Shown here: in pieces, positions 50,131 to 61,521 of the stretch
How positions within the stretch are numbered: position 1 is the first letter of the stretch
Layout: each line of letters starts with the position of its first letter
NCBI GenBank assembly: GCA_036346205.1
Contig: JARFJB010002133.1
Location: 2,256,501 to 2,320,500, forward strand
Direction: 5' to 3'
Origin: Vesta saturnalis
Taxonomy: Eukaryota > Arthropoda > Insecta > Coleoptera > Lampyridae
Length of the DNA: 64,000 nucleotides
The notes under the pieces: model-generated
The model's database searches: none
Seen by the model: the letters and a program-made list of their open reading frames with translations, nothing else
Told to the model about the DNA's origin: nothing
Translations under genes and position numbers: made by a program

Positions 50131-50144
50131 TTCTACGCGAGCTT

Positions 50145-51560
50145 GGTTATAATTTAGTGGAAATGCCTGAATGCGATTTTAAAAAAAAAGTACTTGCAAA
50201 CGATGAGTTTAAAGCATTACACAGAATCTAGGCTGTCAAGATGATGAAGCTTTAAATCCACGAGATGCGTTTTACGGTGGCCGCACTAATGTCAGCAAAC
50301 TATACCATGAGTGTGACGGTATTAGTGAGAAAATCATGTACTATGTCGTGTACTCATTATACCCTTATGTAAATAAATACTGCAAATATCCATTACATCA
50401 TCCGAAAATCTACGCATGTTTAGATTGTAAGAACATTTCATTGCAAACGGTGGAAGGTTTACTTAAATGTCGAGTACTACCGCCCTCCGACCTGCACCAC
50501 TCCGTTTTGCCTCTAAAAATGCATGGCAGATTGATATTTGTGTTATCTAGGACTTGTGGTGTAGAGCTTAAAGAATGAGAATGTGGACATACTGAACCCG
50601 AGCGCAGTTTCGTTGGAATGTTTATGGATGTTTTTGAGATTTGGGAGTATGAGGTAACCGCATATGACAAAGCCACGAAAAAGGGTGGACTGTTTAGTGA
50701 TTACATCGATAATTTCCTGAAACTCAAACAGGCATGTTTCGGGTCGCCAAGCCATTGTACCTCAGAAGCCGAGAAGTTAACTTACATAACGGAATATTAC
50801 AATAAAGAGGGAATTCAGCTGGATGAAAAAACATTAAGAAAAATCCAGGTTTAAGATACTTGGCGAAGGTAATGTTAAACTCTTTTTGGGGTAGGTTGGC
50901 CAACGTGAACATTTAACCCAGAGTAGTATTGTATCTGAACCAAAGAACTTTTTTAAATTGTTTACGAATCTTTTGCTATAGGTACAATCCATTATTCCCA
51001 TTAATGATAATGTGATAATCGTAAACTGGGATAGACCTGAGGGTGAAGGTGAGACTCTAAAAACTATTAGTGTGTCCATAGCTGCGTTTACGACAGCTCA
51101 TGCACATTTAGAGCTACATAGTTATCTGGAGAAACTGTACCGTCGCGTTCTGTATTATGATACAGACAGTGTCATATTTGTGGTAAAACCCGAATGGAAT
51201 CCAACTTGTGGAGATTTCCTTGGCCAAATGACCGAGGAGCTGGAGGCGTACGGTGAAGGAAGTGATATAGCTGAGTTTGTTAGTGCGGGACTGAAAAACT
51301 ACAGCTATACTATGTTTTCAACCAACGAACAGGCAATTAAATCAGTGTGGAAAGTGAAGGGTATTACCTTAAACTATAAGAACTCTCGTGTTATAAACTT
51401 TGATTCGTAGAAAGATATGGTGTTTAGCAATAGTGGAGACTCTTTGTGTATAACGACAGGCTTAGGTGTTACAGTAGACCTGAATATAAACAGTATAGAA
51501 TAAGTTACTCTAAACGACGAGGAATTGAAAATTTTGACACTTTACCATTTGGGCATAAGG
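50145..51560 (+). pseudogene. Protein-primed type-B DNA polymerase relic (Polinton/Maverick type)
   Basis: Scattered frames show a family-B polymerase palm. A substrate-binding box of the K-x3-NS-x-[FY]-G kind survives at about 50868-50900 (MLNSFWG), and the catalytic YYDTDS box lies at about 51154-51171 within the longest open piece (51012-51410). Upstream pieces (50336-50850) correspond to the N-terminal palm and linker regions. Stops and frame changes are numerous, so it cannot make a polymerase. No capsid, integrase or packaging ATPase gene of a Polinton is seen nearby, nor terminal repeats, so the relic stands alone. Assignment to Polinton-type elements is by motif recognition. Confidence 0.65.
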
Positions 51561-51634
51561 CATAAATAAAAAACAGATAAAAAAAATTATTTATTTATTG
51601 AAAACTCCTTGAGGACGAGCTCCAACTGCTGGTC

Positions 51635-51930
51635 TTGATTCGTTTTCGTTTTTGTGTCTACGTGTTTACATGTTTTCGCGTTTGCGTGCTTTCATGTTTG
51701 CGTGTTTGCGTATTTTTGCATGTGCGTGTTTTCGTGTTTGTGTATGTTTCGTGTTTGCGTATTTCGCGTTTGTGTGTTTTGTGTTTGTGTATGTTTCGTG
51801 TTTGCGTATTTCGCGTTTGGGTGTTTTCGTGTTTGCGTGTTTTCGCGTTTGCGTGTTTGCGCATGTGTCTGTGTCTGTGACAAGTGTGTCTGTACATGAG
51901 TCTGTGTTTATCACTGTGGCTGCGTCTGTG
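51635..51930. repeat. Minisatellite of CGTGTTTGCGTGTTTT-type units
   Basis: Units of about 9-18 bp (CGTGTTTGCGTG, TTTTCGTGTTTGTGTATG) with GTGTCTGTG-type units at the right. All three plus frames and three minus frames are open because the unit lacks stops; the Cys/Val/Arg-rich and His/Thr/Asn-rich products are artefacts. Confidence 0.92.
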
Positions 51931-52220
51931 CATGTGGGGAGACAGGGGAAACGAGAGAGACGAGCACGATCAATTTCTATTACATAAGACATTTGTAGGT
52001 TTAAAAATACACCACTAGATGGCGTCACAAACAAACAAATCTGCTTTTAAATATAAGTGTAATCTAATTAGCGTGATTGCTTGTCATGCGCAAATTAACG
52101 TGAACATCATATTTACATTTTCAAGGTCAGTCCACCTTTCGATGATGATGATGAGATTGACTTAATAAAGTTTCTGTTTAGTGGTGCTTGAGTTTGATTT
52201 TATTTGAATGGTAGCAAAAT
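51931..52220. other. Non-coding linker
   Basis: Nothing recognised apart from a short GATGATGATGA run near 52141. Confidence 0.4.
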
Positions 52221-52224
52221 TTAA

Positions 52225-54629
52225 ATTCCGCCAGTTCCACAACCACCGTCCAATCGGACCCCACCCGGTAATGGGTGTAAGTAAAATTTTAATGTCGAAT
52301 ATTGTTGAAATTATATATTCAATACGTTTTAGTTAATGTTTTCTTTACATTCTTTAAATATTTTCTTATAATCTCATCATAATAGACTATAATATTATCA
52401 AAGTATGCAAATTATAAACGATTTTGCTAATTAACTTTTTTTTGTAATTTGGTATTAGATAAAGATTACTCAAAATCCCAATCATTAGCTTTCATTTATT
52501 TATTTTTCGAACGCTTTCTAATAATTCGATGTAATTAGAGTTTTCCTATAAAGGTGTAGTTATAGTATGTAATTGTGCATTGCACTTTGAATCCAGAGTA
52601 TTTGCTATAATTTTTTTGTGGTGAATTTGTGGAGTTACTGTGATGGTGTCATCCCGAACAAAGAAAATTTTGGAATTGGCTGTTGCTTCTAATTCTGGTG
52701 AGTAAATGCTTATCTGTTGTGTATGTATGATACTATATTGTAAAACTATTTTTTACCTGCAGATGAAGAATTCGAAGGTTGTGTCGATGATGTCCTTGAC
52801 AATGAAGAAACGCGAGACGATATATCAAATGCAGAAGATATCTTGGAGGAAATTGTGGAAGCGGATGAAGAGATATCCATCGAATCAGAAAAAGAAGGGG
52901 AAGTTATGGAAGTGGATTTAGATGGTATGTGATACGGAAAAGATAAGACCATTTGGCTGAAGGAACCTCCAGTTCATAGAAGACATCGTTCGAAGAATGT
53001 AATTAGATACCCACCAGGTCCATATCGATCAATAGTGGAATCCATTAGTATAGGAGACATCTTCAAGTTATTCATTTCCCGTGAGATAGTGGAAAACATT
53101 GTGACGTATACCAATCAAAGGGGCTCACGTGGAGAAATGTAAATGATACAGAAATTTACGCGTTCATAGGGGGCACTAAAGAGCAATCCGGAACCCGTAA
53201 GGAGGTTATGGCAAGACGATGTCTGTTTTAAGCGACCCATATACCCAGCATCAATGCCATGAAATCGTTTTTGCCAAATATCCAGTTGGATGCGATTTGA
53301 TAACATCGATACGAGACAAGTAAGGAAAGAAAAAGACAAAACGGCACCAATACGTGACGTATTTAAAAAATTTGCCCAAGCTTGCCATAAATGGTACAAT
53401 TCTAATTCCTTACCTTACTGCAGACGAACAACTCGTACCATTTCGTGGCAGGTGCCCCTTCAAGATGTATATGAAGAGTAAGCCTGCGAAATATGACATG
53501 AAGATTTGGGTGCTCGCCGACGTGGAAACCGCATACTGCAAGAATTTGCAAGTGTATCTTGGTAAAATAGGCAATACTCCAGAACGCGACCAAGGGAAAA
53601 GGGTTGTATTAGACTTGGTTTCCGGGTTTAATCCAGGTCATGGTATCACAGCGGACAACTTCTTCACGTCTTTGGAGATGGCAGAGGAATTGATTGACAA
53701 GAAACTGACCTTATGCGGAACTCTAAGAAGAAATAAGGCCTGCATTCCTAGAGAGTTTCTGCCGTCTCGAAACCGCCCTATAGATTCATCTATTTTTGCA
53801 TTTCAACCAGAAGTCACCATAGTCTCGCACGTGCCAAAAATAAACAAAAGTGTCATACTTTTTCCTACCGAACATCGCCTTGCGGCCATTTCCGAAGAAA
53901 ATACCAAACCGGAGATTATGCTACACTACAATGCCACTGAGGGTGCCGTGGATACCCTAGACAAAATGGTCGCAGAGTATAGTTGCAACAGACAAAGTGG
54001 TGGCCAGCTGCGCTGTTTATGAACCTGGTTGACATTGAAACCATAAATGATTTTGTTTTATGGGCAAAGCTTCATCCGGAGTGGAATAGCCAATATTTAG
54101 ATAGAAGACGGTTCTTTCTCTTAGAGCCTCATCTGCGACATAGGATTTTTATGGGATCCAGGTTGTCTTAATCAACCAAAAGTAACATCGCTGCAGTTGT
54201 GGAAACGATTGGAAATACCGTACTCGAAAGCCGGATGAACGAAACGGAAGAGAAAACGAATCAACCGAAAAAAGGAAGATGCCATATGTGCCCGAGGAGC
54301 AAAGACACAAAAGCTAAAGCACAATGTTCCCAGTGTAAGAAGAATGTGTCCAGCACATGGAAAACAGTTACTGTGTGTAATAATTGAAAATTGAATGTAA
54401 ATATGTGTTGTATATACATACTCGAACTTTTTCATTAATATACGTTTATTAAACATTTTACTACCTTTTTTCATGCAAAAAACCAGTGTTATCAGTTCTA
54501 CTAACTGACAAAATAAGCACGGAGGTGTAATTTTCAGGAGAATGTTTGATTTGAATAGAAAAAACACTGGGGTCCGCGCGGACCCCACCCAGTATTTACT
54601 GTTATAAGAATCACCCGGTGTTAGGAAGG
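52225..54629 (+). mobile_element. piggyBac-like transposon
   Basis: TTAA sites stand at 52221-52224 and 54630-54633. The right end, read inward on the minus strand, is CCTTCCTAACACCGGGTG, a typical piggyBac-type terminus. Subterminal sequence includes an 18-bp perfect palindrome GGGGTCCGCGCGGACCCC (54569-54586), and the left side has the related CGGACCCCACCCGGTAATGGG (52255-52275). The extreme left end does not match well, so the left boundary is uncertain. Confidence 0.65.
52643..54390 (+). pseudogene. piggyBac transposase with short intron, broken
   Basis: The ATG at 52643 opens MVSSRTKKILELAVASNS; a GTGAGT...CTGCAG intron (52698-52762, 65 bp) joins it in frame to DEEFEGCVDDVLDNEETRDD. A stop follows near 52930, and several frameshifts lie between there and 53360. 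The catalytic core is mostly open (53354-54022): LTADEQLVPFRGRCPFKMYM, VVLDLVSGFNPGHGITADNF, KKLTLCGTLRRNKACIP and LHYNATEGAVDTLDKMVAEY, holding the usual catalytic aspartates. The C-terminal cysteine-rich zinc domain is at 54280-54390 (CHMCPRSKDTKAKAQCSQCK). It is dead but rather young. Confidence 0.85.
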
Positions 54630-54639
54630 TTAAGTAGTA

Positions 54640-54960
54640 ACGGAAAATTATAAGTTATTTAGTATTTTAGCCGTTCAGTTGTGAATATTTTTACTCCTTT
54701 TGGATTAAATTTTTTGAAAGCTTTACACTGCTATTATAATGTGACTAAAACTTGTTAAACTTGTTTTTCGATTAAGGCATTTATCATTGTTAGTCTTCGT
54801 CCGTTAGTGGGTGTTCTGGAATGTAATCTTGAGGGCAGTTAAATAATATTTAATATTTTAAGCAATTTTGAAATTTCTCTTACTATTGACGACGATAACT
54901 GTAATTGTAATTGAAACGTATAAATTTGTAACATTTATTTACAAATACACTATTTGCAAG
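54640..54960 (+). mobile_element. Penelope-like tail, divergent, with degenerate hammerhead-like motif (copy F)
   Basis: Block order matches other Penelope tails (TAGTCTTCGTCCGTTAGTGG, GTGTTCTGGAATGTAATCTT). The motif near the end reads TTGACGA (54885-54891), GATAACTGTAATTGTAATT, GAAACGT. The core C is changed to T, so activity is unlikely. Confidence 0.55.
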
Positions 54961-56148
54961 CATTTGCAATATTTTAGGTAGTTCCAATAACGTTTGTTAA
55001 TAGTTTTAAGTATGTATTATAGATATAACCTAAAATAATAAATTGTAACCTTTAATTTTTTTATAATTTTCCAAATGTTCACAGAATATTTTGTGGTATA
55101 AAAATTTCTTGATTGGAACAATAAATTAAGCAGTTTAATTTTCCTGAATATAAAAAATAAGCACAAATTATTTATTTTCATTTAATACTTTGAAAGCTTA
55201 CTTTTTTGAATTCCTAACTCTCAAGTACTACTCATGTCTATCTATATACGTAGTTAACTGTAGTTGAAACTAATTTTGATAAATGTACACATACAAACAA
55301 ATCTCATTATGCACAAACAACCATACTACGGCAAGAGTTTTGTGATTTATTTTTATTCTTAATTGAGACCTTACCTGGAGTTGATGCTAACATAAACGGA
55401 TTTTTCTACCTGAGAGGAGTATTTTTTTGTAAATTAACTTTATCTCATTAACTTTTGAGTAAAATTACTTTAAAAAGATTCATAAACTGGTCTTAAACGT
55501 AATATTGTTTCATCCTATACATAGCATTTCACATAGTATGGAAGCACTTCCTTCATTACAAAAGCGCCATCTGTAATAAACTGTGTAATTAATGCCAAGG
55601 TTTCTATTTTGACTATTTTCTTAATTTTTTGTGTATTGTGAGGTTATAAAAAACTTCTTTTATAAAAATTCCAATTTTTGGTTTTAATTTCTGTGAAGTT
55701 AATTTTTGAAGAGTTTTTCTTATTTTCTTACGTAAGTACCTTTTAAACTTTTGTAATTTGGTGTGAAACACAACATTATAACTGTAGAAATATAACCTAA
55801 GTTGATCTCATAATTGTTTAAATACATTTCATAATTATTAGTTTATATACACTAATTATGCATTAATACACTATGATTTAGGTGAAAGTTATTTTTTTTA
55901 GCATTTAGTACCTTTTTTCATATTTGGTTTATGATAAACTTCAACTGCATAAACTTATACATTGTGTACTTTATTTATTTACAAACTAAAATATTTTCAT
56001 TATACACAAAAAATAAATATGTTTTAATAAATAAATAAACAGCAAACTTACTATGGTAATAATTTCGATATGTATTTAATTGGAAAGTTAAGTATTTATT
56101 AAATAAAAATAATACTGAGGATTCGTAACGATCTAAATTAAAAACAGG
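54961..56148. other. Non-coding 3' flank of Tdc
   Basis: No gene is seen. TTTATT at 56095-56100 gives AATAAA on the minus strand, 49 bases past the Tdc stop, and is a good candidate polyadenylation signal. Confidence 0.55.
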
Positions 56149-57947
56149 TTATGGTTTGACGTTTTCTAAAATTCTTTGACATTTTTCTACATTTTTAATA
56201 CTGAAATTGTTGAATTGTTTAGAGAAAACATCTTCTGTGTAAGTTGTTTCGATAATTTCATCGACTAGAGTTTCGTTAGACGGACTATCACTTTCATCAT
56301 CTGGAATAAGAATGGGTGTGGCGCCATCATAAAGATTGGATTTGCTCAGTGACCGTTTATATACATCTCTGGAAACACTTCTGGTGAATGAGAATCTTCT
56401 TGACTTGGACCTTGTAAGCGGAGGCCTGATGATGATTTCGGGAGATAATGGTTTTTCTAGGGATTGTAATAATTCGGTAGCACTATCTGTGATCACCTTC
56501 CATGCTTGTTCAATATGATATACAGTAGCATGCTCGTTTACTACACAAAATCGTATAATATATTTACCTTTCACCATTGAAGGTATCATGTGTAGTTCAC
56601 CAGATGCATTAATAGTTGCTAGTAAGGTTCGATTTACAGATTCTGGACCTAATAACCTAAAGCACACTAATCCTAATTTAACGTCATTTACAACTTCAAA
56701 TCTGTTGTCCTCTTTTACACGTGATTCAAAGTGTTTCGCTAAGTTAATGTGGTTCCGGATATATTTTTGTAAACCAGATATTCCATACTTTCGAAGGACG
56801 AACCATAGTTTTAAGGAGCGGAAACGCCTGCTTAGTGGAATGCCCCAATGTCTGTAATCGATTGTGTCATCTGCATTTGCATGCTGTAGGTAAAGGGGAT
56901 CTACGATAAGGGCTGATGTGAGCTTCTTTCTGCATCGTACCCATAAACAGGAGCAATCGAAGTTTACCAACAGCCATTTGTTAGGATTTGTATTGAAGGA
57001 ATCCGCATATTCAATTCCAGCCATTAAGGGTTTTAGTTCCGGACAAATAAAAGCATTTCCTGCATAGGCACCATCGACATGAAGCCACACACATGGCTGT
57101 GCTTTGCATATAGGGCCTAATTCCTGTAAGTTATCAAATGAGCAACATGCTGTTGAACCAAGAGTCGTCGAAACGAAAAATGGTGTAAGTCCTCGTGCTT
57201 CGTCTTCTTTTATTGCTTTTTGTAAAGTTTCGCCTCTGAGTGAGCCAGTTTCATCCGTTTCTAATATTTCAAGTTTAACTAAAAGAATCATAGCAGCTTT
57301 TTCGACACAGGAATGAGATTCTTTCGAACAATAAGCAACTAGTTTTGGTAGAAATGAACTATCATCTAAATGAGAGTTGTTTTGTTTTAAGTGTTTTATT
57401 GCTTGGTTGCGAGCGGCTAACATTGTGACCAGCACACATTCGCTTGCCGAAGATTGAATCACTCCTCCACCAGTGCTGTTTTTTTCGTTGGTAATAAAAT
57501 CCTTTGGTAAACCAATTGCTTTTCCAAACCAGTCCATTACTATGGCTTCAAGCTCGGTGCAAGCAGGACTAGCAGCCTTTGTTTAAAAATTGATTATTAC
57601 AAGATTAAAGATGGATTAATAATAATACGTACCCAAGAAAATCCAATGCATCCAATTGCATCTGATAACATATCGCCTAAGATTGAAGGAAACGAGTTTC
57701 CAGAGGGAAAGTAAGCGTGAAATCGCGGGTGTTGCCAATGTGTTACTCCCGGCATAATTTTTGAGTCGACATCATCCATAATATTATCCCATTCTTCCGG
57801 TTCTTCAGGAGCTTGTGGAGGTATTAAGGTTTTTAGGTAACCAGGTTCAACATTTGGTGTAACTCTTTTAGAATTTAACGTTAATAAATACGCACATATA
57901 TAATCAACCATTTCTTTACCGCGAACACGAAACTCTTCAACATCCAT
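56149..57947 (-). CDS. Tdc: Tyrosine decarboxylase (tyramine synthesis), two exons
   Basis: Exon 1 is 57947-57633 and exon 2 is 57576-56149, joined in phase 0 across a 56-bp GT...AG intron at W|AASPACTELE; 580 residues. It is a group II PLP decarboxylase converting tyrosine to tyramine, the precursor of octopamine, in the cytosol of aminergic cells. Visible residues: His193 in SKESHSCVEK (an Asn here marks the insect phenylacetaldehyde synthases), PLP-binding Asp273, Lys305 in NPNKW (Schiff base), catalytic-loop Tyr in DPLYLQH, and Ser in PLSRRFRSLKLW, the residue associated with Tdc rather than Ddc (Gly). The HVDAAYAG motif reads HVDGAYAG. A ~110-residue Ser/Arg-rich tail with RRFS follows the domain. 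Overall it fits Tdc over Ddc or Hdc. Confidence 0.93.
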
Positions 57948-58011
57948 TTTAATTCACAATAAATAAAATTAATACTTAGAGATTTATAATTCGCGAACGT
58001 ACGTCAACTGT

Positions 58012-58044
58012 GAATGAGAGGAGTTTGGTAAATTTATCTTTATA
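58012..58044 (-). promoter_or_regulatory. Core promoter of Tdc: TATA box plus initiator
   Basis: On the minus strand TATAAAG starts at 58044, and TCATTC, a match to the arthropod initiator TCAKTY, spans 58017-58012 with its A (+1) at 58015. The TATA start is 29 bases upstream of +1, the standard spacing. This predicts a 68-base 5' untranslated region before the ATG at 57947. It assumes no upstream non-coding exon. Confidence 0.6.
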
Positions 58045-58999
58045 GTATCTCCCCTCTTCCGTTATCGAGTTTTTCCATCATTCTTGTACGTCATCATCAC
58101 CTCCACCACCATAAGTGTTACGGATACATGAATTGTTGAGTTTCGCGTGTTGCGTTAAGTATAATGCAATCCCACTCGAATTAATTATCCTGTGTAAATG
58201 CGTTATTTACAGGTTTCTCTTACTATTAGATTAATGAAGAAGTTTTATTTTTAGTGTAAGGGTTTGTACACCCCTTTAAACCTAACCCTTATAAAAGTTG
58301 GTTAAGTTTTAAAAGTTCAATTAATGAAATAGCGGCGAGTGATAAAAGAGAAATCGACTGGTGTGGTGTGAAGAGCTCTTCAATTAAAATGTCGAATGCA
58401 AACGAAGACTTGACCTATAAGAAATTCAATTGGTAGGGATATATCAATGAAAGTGATTGTAAAACACAAAGTTTGACGCAAATTAAATATTTGGGATATT
58501 GAGATTTTACATCACACATTCATTATAACTGTAATAAGCATGTCTTTTTCTATTCAAGTTGCAGTTTTTTTTTTATCGAAAACGTAAATGGAATCCCTAC
58601 GTGTGTATTTGCACTTGTTGAGGACACTTTTTGGCAAGGTAAATAGTAACAATGATTTGTATGACCATTATTGAATACGTTTAATTAATTGGGAAAGTCC
58701 ACTATCTTAGAAAATGATGAAAAAATAGAGGGTTTTCCATTTTTTTAAGAGTAAATAATTGTAGGTATGCTATTTAATTCAGATTAGAATCAGCAAATTG
58801 GAATTTTTAGAAAGGTAAATAGATTGGTGAAATTTTCAAATTGTTTGATTAAGACTGAAGAATACATAAAAAATTCGTACTGTCACGGATTTTCATAGCA
58901 CTCTATTTTTAACTATGTATCGGATAAATTTCCAGTTAAATAAGAAAAAAAGTCCCGTTTGAAAAATCTGCCACTTACAAACTTACATCCGACATTCAA
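58045..58999. other. Non-coding 5' flank of Tdc
   Basis: No coding sequence or recognised repeat. Upstream regulatory DNA of Tdc probably lies here; a CACCTCCACCACC-type run is at 58100-58112 and poly-T at 58566-58573. Confidence 0.4.
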
Positions 59000-59175
59000 C
59001 CTAAATTTTTTTTCTTATTAAGCGCTTCTACTGCTGAGGTCATGTGCGCCATTTCTTTAATATTTTAGGGTCTTAGTCCATCCATCCTTTTTCTTTGTAC
59101 ATAGCGCTTTATATTTTGTCGCATAGGTTTATCGCATTTAGTGTATTTAGGTATTCGCTCAATATATTGGATATA

Positions 59176-61521
59176 CAGGGTGTCCGGGAAATTGTGGGAA
59201 ATCTCTCGGATTTAGATAGAAGACGAAAAAATAACATGACAAGTTCCTATAATTTTTTTCCTCCAGACCCTCCCTACGGATATGTGAGCCCCTAAAGGAC
59301 GCCGCTGGAAATAAATTTTTCTTAAATAACTTTTAAAGTACTTGACATAATTTAATAAAAATTCAGTATGATGGCCACTAGTAAGGGCCTCTTAAAATAG
59401 TATCCTTGAAACATATTTAGCTTGTTTAGTTTACCAGGGATGGACTAACTTGTACACCTTAACGCCTAAATGTTTTAACACCCTGTATGATGAAGATCTA
59501 AAAAAAATATTTTTGGATAGTTTGAACCTTTCTCTAAAAAAAAGTATACTTGTTTAATATCGATAAAATGAACTATTTTCGAGAAAAAAAAATAAACGAA
59601 TTTGTTTCATTTTCATTTAATTAAAAACTTCTAAGTGGGTTCAACATGGGGTCCGTGAAGTCTGATACACTCGCGAGCACGAGGAATTGAGGACTGCTGT
59701 ACCCGCCACAATAACCCACCAGTGTTCCTTAGCACATCACAATGAAACGTGAGTCTCTGTAGAAGCTCCTCCCTAGTATCAACCGGACTGGAATACACCA
59801 AGGTTTTGAGCTGTCCCCACAGGTACAAATCCAAAGGCGTCAGGTCGGGAGGTCTAGGAGGCCAGGCGATAGGTTCATCTCTACCTATCCAACGGTTTGG
59901 ATAGCCGTTATTTGAGTATTCCCACACAGCAACGCTAAAATGAGGTGGTGCCCCATCGTGCATAAAGTACATGTTTCGGCGTGTTTCAAGAGGTAAATGC
60001 TCTATTAAATCTTGAAAAGTGTTCTGGAGTAACTCCAAATAAAGTTGTCCATTCAATCGCGCCGGCAATACAAATAGTCCAATCAAAAAATTGCCAATGA
60101 CTCTTGCCCAGTATTAATTCATTGAAACTGATGTTGATGATGCGAAACAATAGTTGCATGAGGATTTTCATCAGCCCATACGTGTGAGTTGTGTAAATTC
60201 GTGATCTAATTTTTGGTAAAAGCTGCTTCATCTGTAAAAAGAATAGTACTAATGAAGTTTTTATTATTTCGTTACTGATCCAGTAGTCAGTTGGCTAAGT
60301 GCATTCTACGAGGAAAATCTTCAGGAATCAATTCATGCACTTTTTGCAAATGATATGGCTATAACGGCTGTTCTTGAAGAATTTCATGAATTATTGTTTT
60401 CGGCTTATTAAATTGTGCGGCTAATTTGCGAGTGCTCGTTGAAGGAGTGCCATCTACAGCATTCAAAATATTTTCCTCTAATTCCACCGTACGCACTGTT
60501 CTTGTCAGACCAGCATTAGTACTTTTTTCTTAATCATTCCTAAAGTTAAAAAGAAAGTCAATATTATTACCTTAGTAACCGAAATCAGTTACCATTCTCT
60601 CTTAGACGTTGATAAACTCGTTGAAATGTCTTCTGATTTGGAATAGTACGATTAGGAAATCTCGTGATATAATCTTCTTGTTTCCAAAGCATTGCAAGAG
60701 GCAAGACCATACATGAGATGCATATATGCATATTCAATAAAAGTGAATTCCATATTTCGAATAAGTTTACGATTCAAATCACCACGAAATTCAAAAATCA
60801 GTAAATTTAAAGAAAATTAATGCGATCAATGTATCAGCGATGTGACAAATGTCAAGTCTAAAATGCAGGTTATTTATTTATTTCGTCTCATAGGAATGTT
60901 TGACATATTTTTTTGAGTGAAGATAAATAAAATGAACAAGAAATAAAATTATACCTCGTGGGTCAATAAACTCACTTCAGTTTGCAACATTTTTAAATAA
61001 TTAATATTTTAATTTGGTTTTCCTAATTTATTATTAAAAGAGTGTTTTCTCGTAAAAATTGAAAAACACTGGCTTAATTTTTAATAATTTATTAATTATG
61101 AAACATTAATTCGTTTATTGTTTTTTTCTCGAAAATAGTTCATTTATCGATATTAAACAAGTATACCTTTTTTTTTAGGTAAAGGTTCAAGCTACCCAAA
61201 AAGATTTTTTTTAGATCTTTATCATACAGGGTGTTAAAAATATAGGCGTTAAGGTGTACAACTTAGTCCATCCCTGGTAAACTAAGCAAGCTAAATATGA
61301 CTATTTTAAGAGGCCCTTACTAGTGGCCATCATACTGAATTTTTATTAAATTATGTCATGTACTTTAAAAGTTATTCAAAAAAACTTATTTCCAGCGGCG
61401 TCCTTTAAGGGCACACATCTCCGTAGGGAGGGCCTGGAGGAAAAAATTTATAGGAACTTGTCATGTTATTTTTCGTCTTTTATCTGAACTGAGAGATTTC
61501 CACATTTTTCCGGACACCTTG
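59176..61521 (-). mobile_element. Tc1/mariner-like element with ~430 bp terminal inverted repeats
   Basis: 59176-59610 is repeated inverted at about 61090-61521, with long identical blocks such as AATAACATGACAAGTTCCTA, AAAGGACGCCGCTGGAAATA, ACTAGTAAGGGCCTCTTAAA and TTTACCAGGGATGGACTAA. The termini are CAGGGTGTCCGG and CAAGGTGTCCGG. TA flanks both ends (59174-59175 and 61522-61523). The arms are unusually long for this superfamily. A broken transposase lies between them. Confidence 0.85.
59631..60753 (-). pseudogene. Tc1/mariner-like DDE transposase (DUF4817-type), broken
   Basis: It begins at the ATG at 60753 (MEFTFIEYAYMHLMYG), followed in shifted frames by NRTIPNQKTFQRVYQRLREN, ILNAVDGTPSTSTRKLAAQF, HLQKVHELIPEDFPRRMHLA, the first acid in ILFTDEAAFT, NLHNSHVWADENPHATIV, then the open final piece (60086-59631) with LIGLFVLPARLNGQLYLELL, the second acid in YFMHDGAPPHFSVAVWEY and the third in PPRPPDLTPLDLYLWG. 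Frameshifts and stops inactivate it. It belongs to the same broad family as 4506-5497 but is a distinct lineage. Confidence 0.85.

Noticed and set aside
51635..52034. Six overlapping frames on both strands, Cys/Val-rich or His/Thr/Asn-rich
   Set aside because: A minisatellite unit without stop codons explains all of them.
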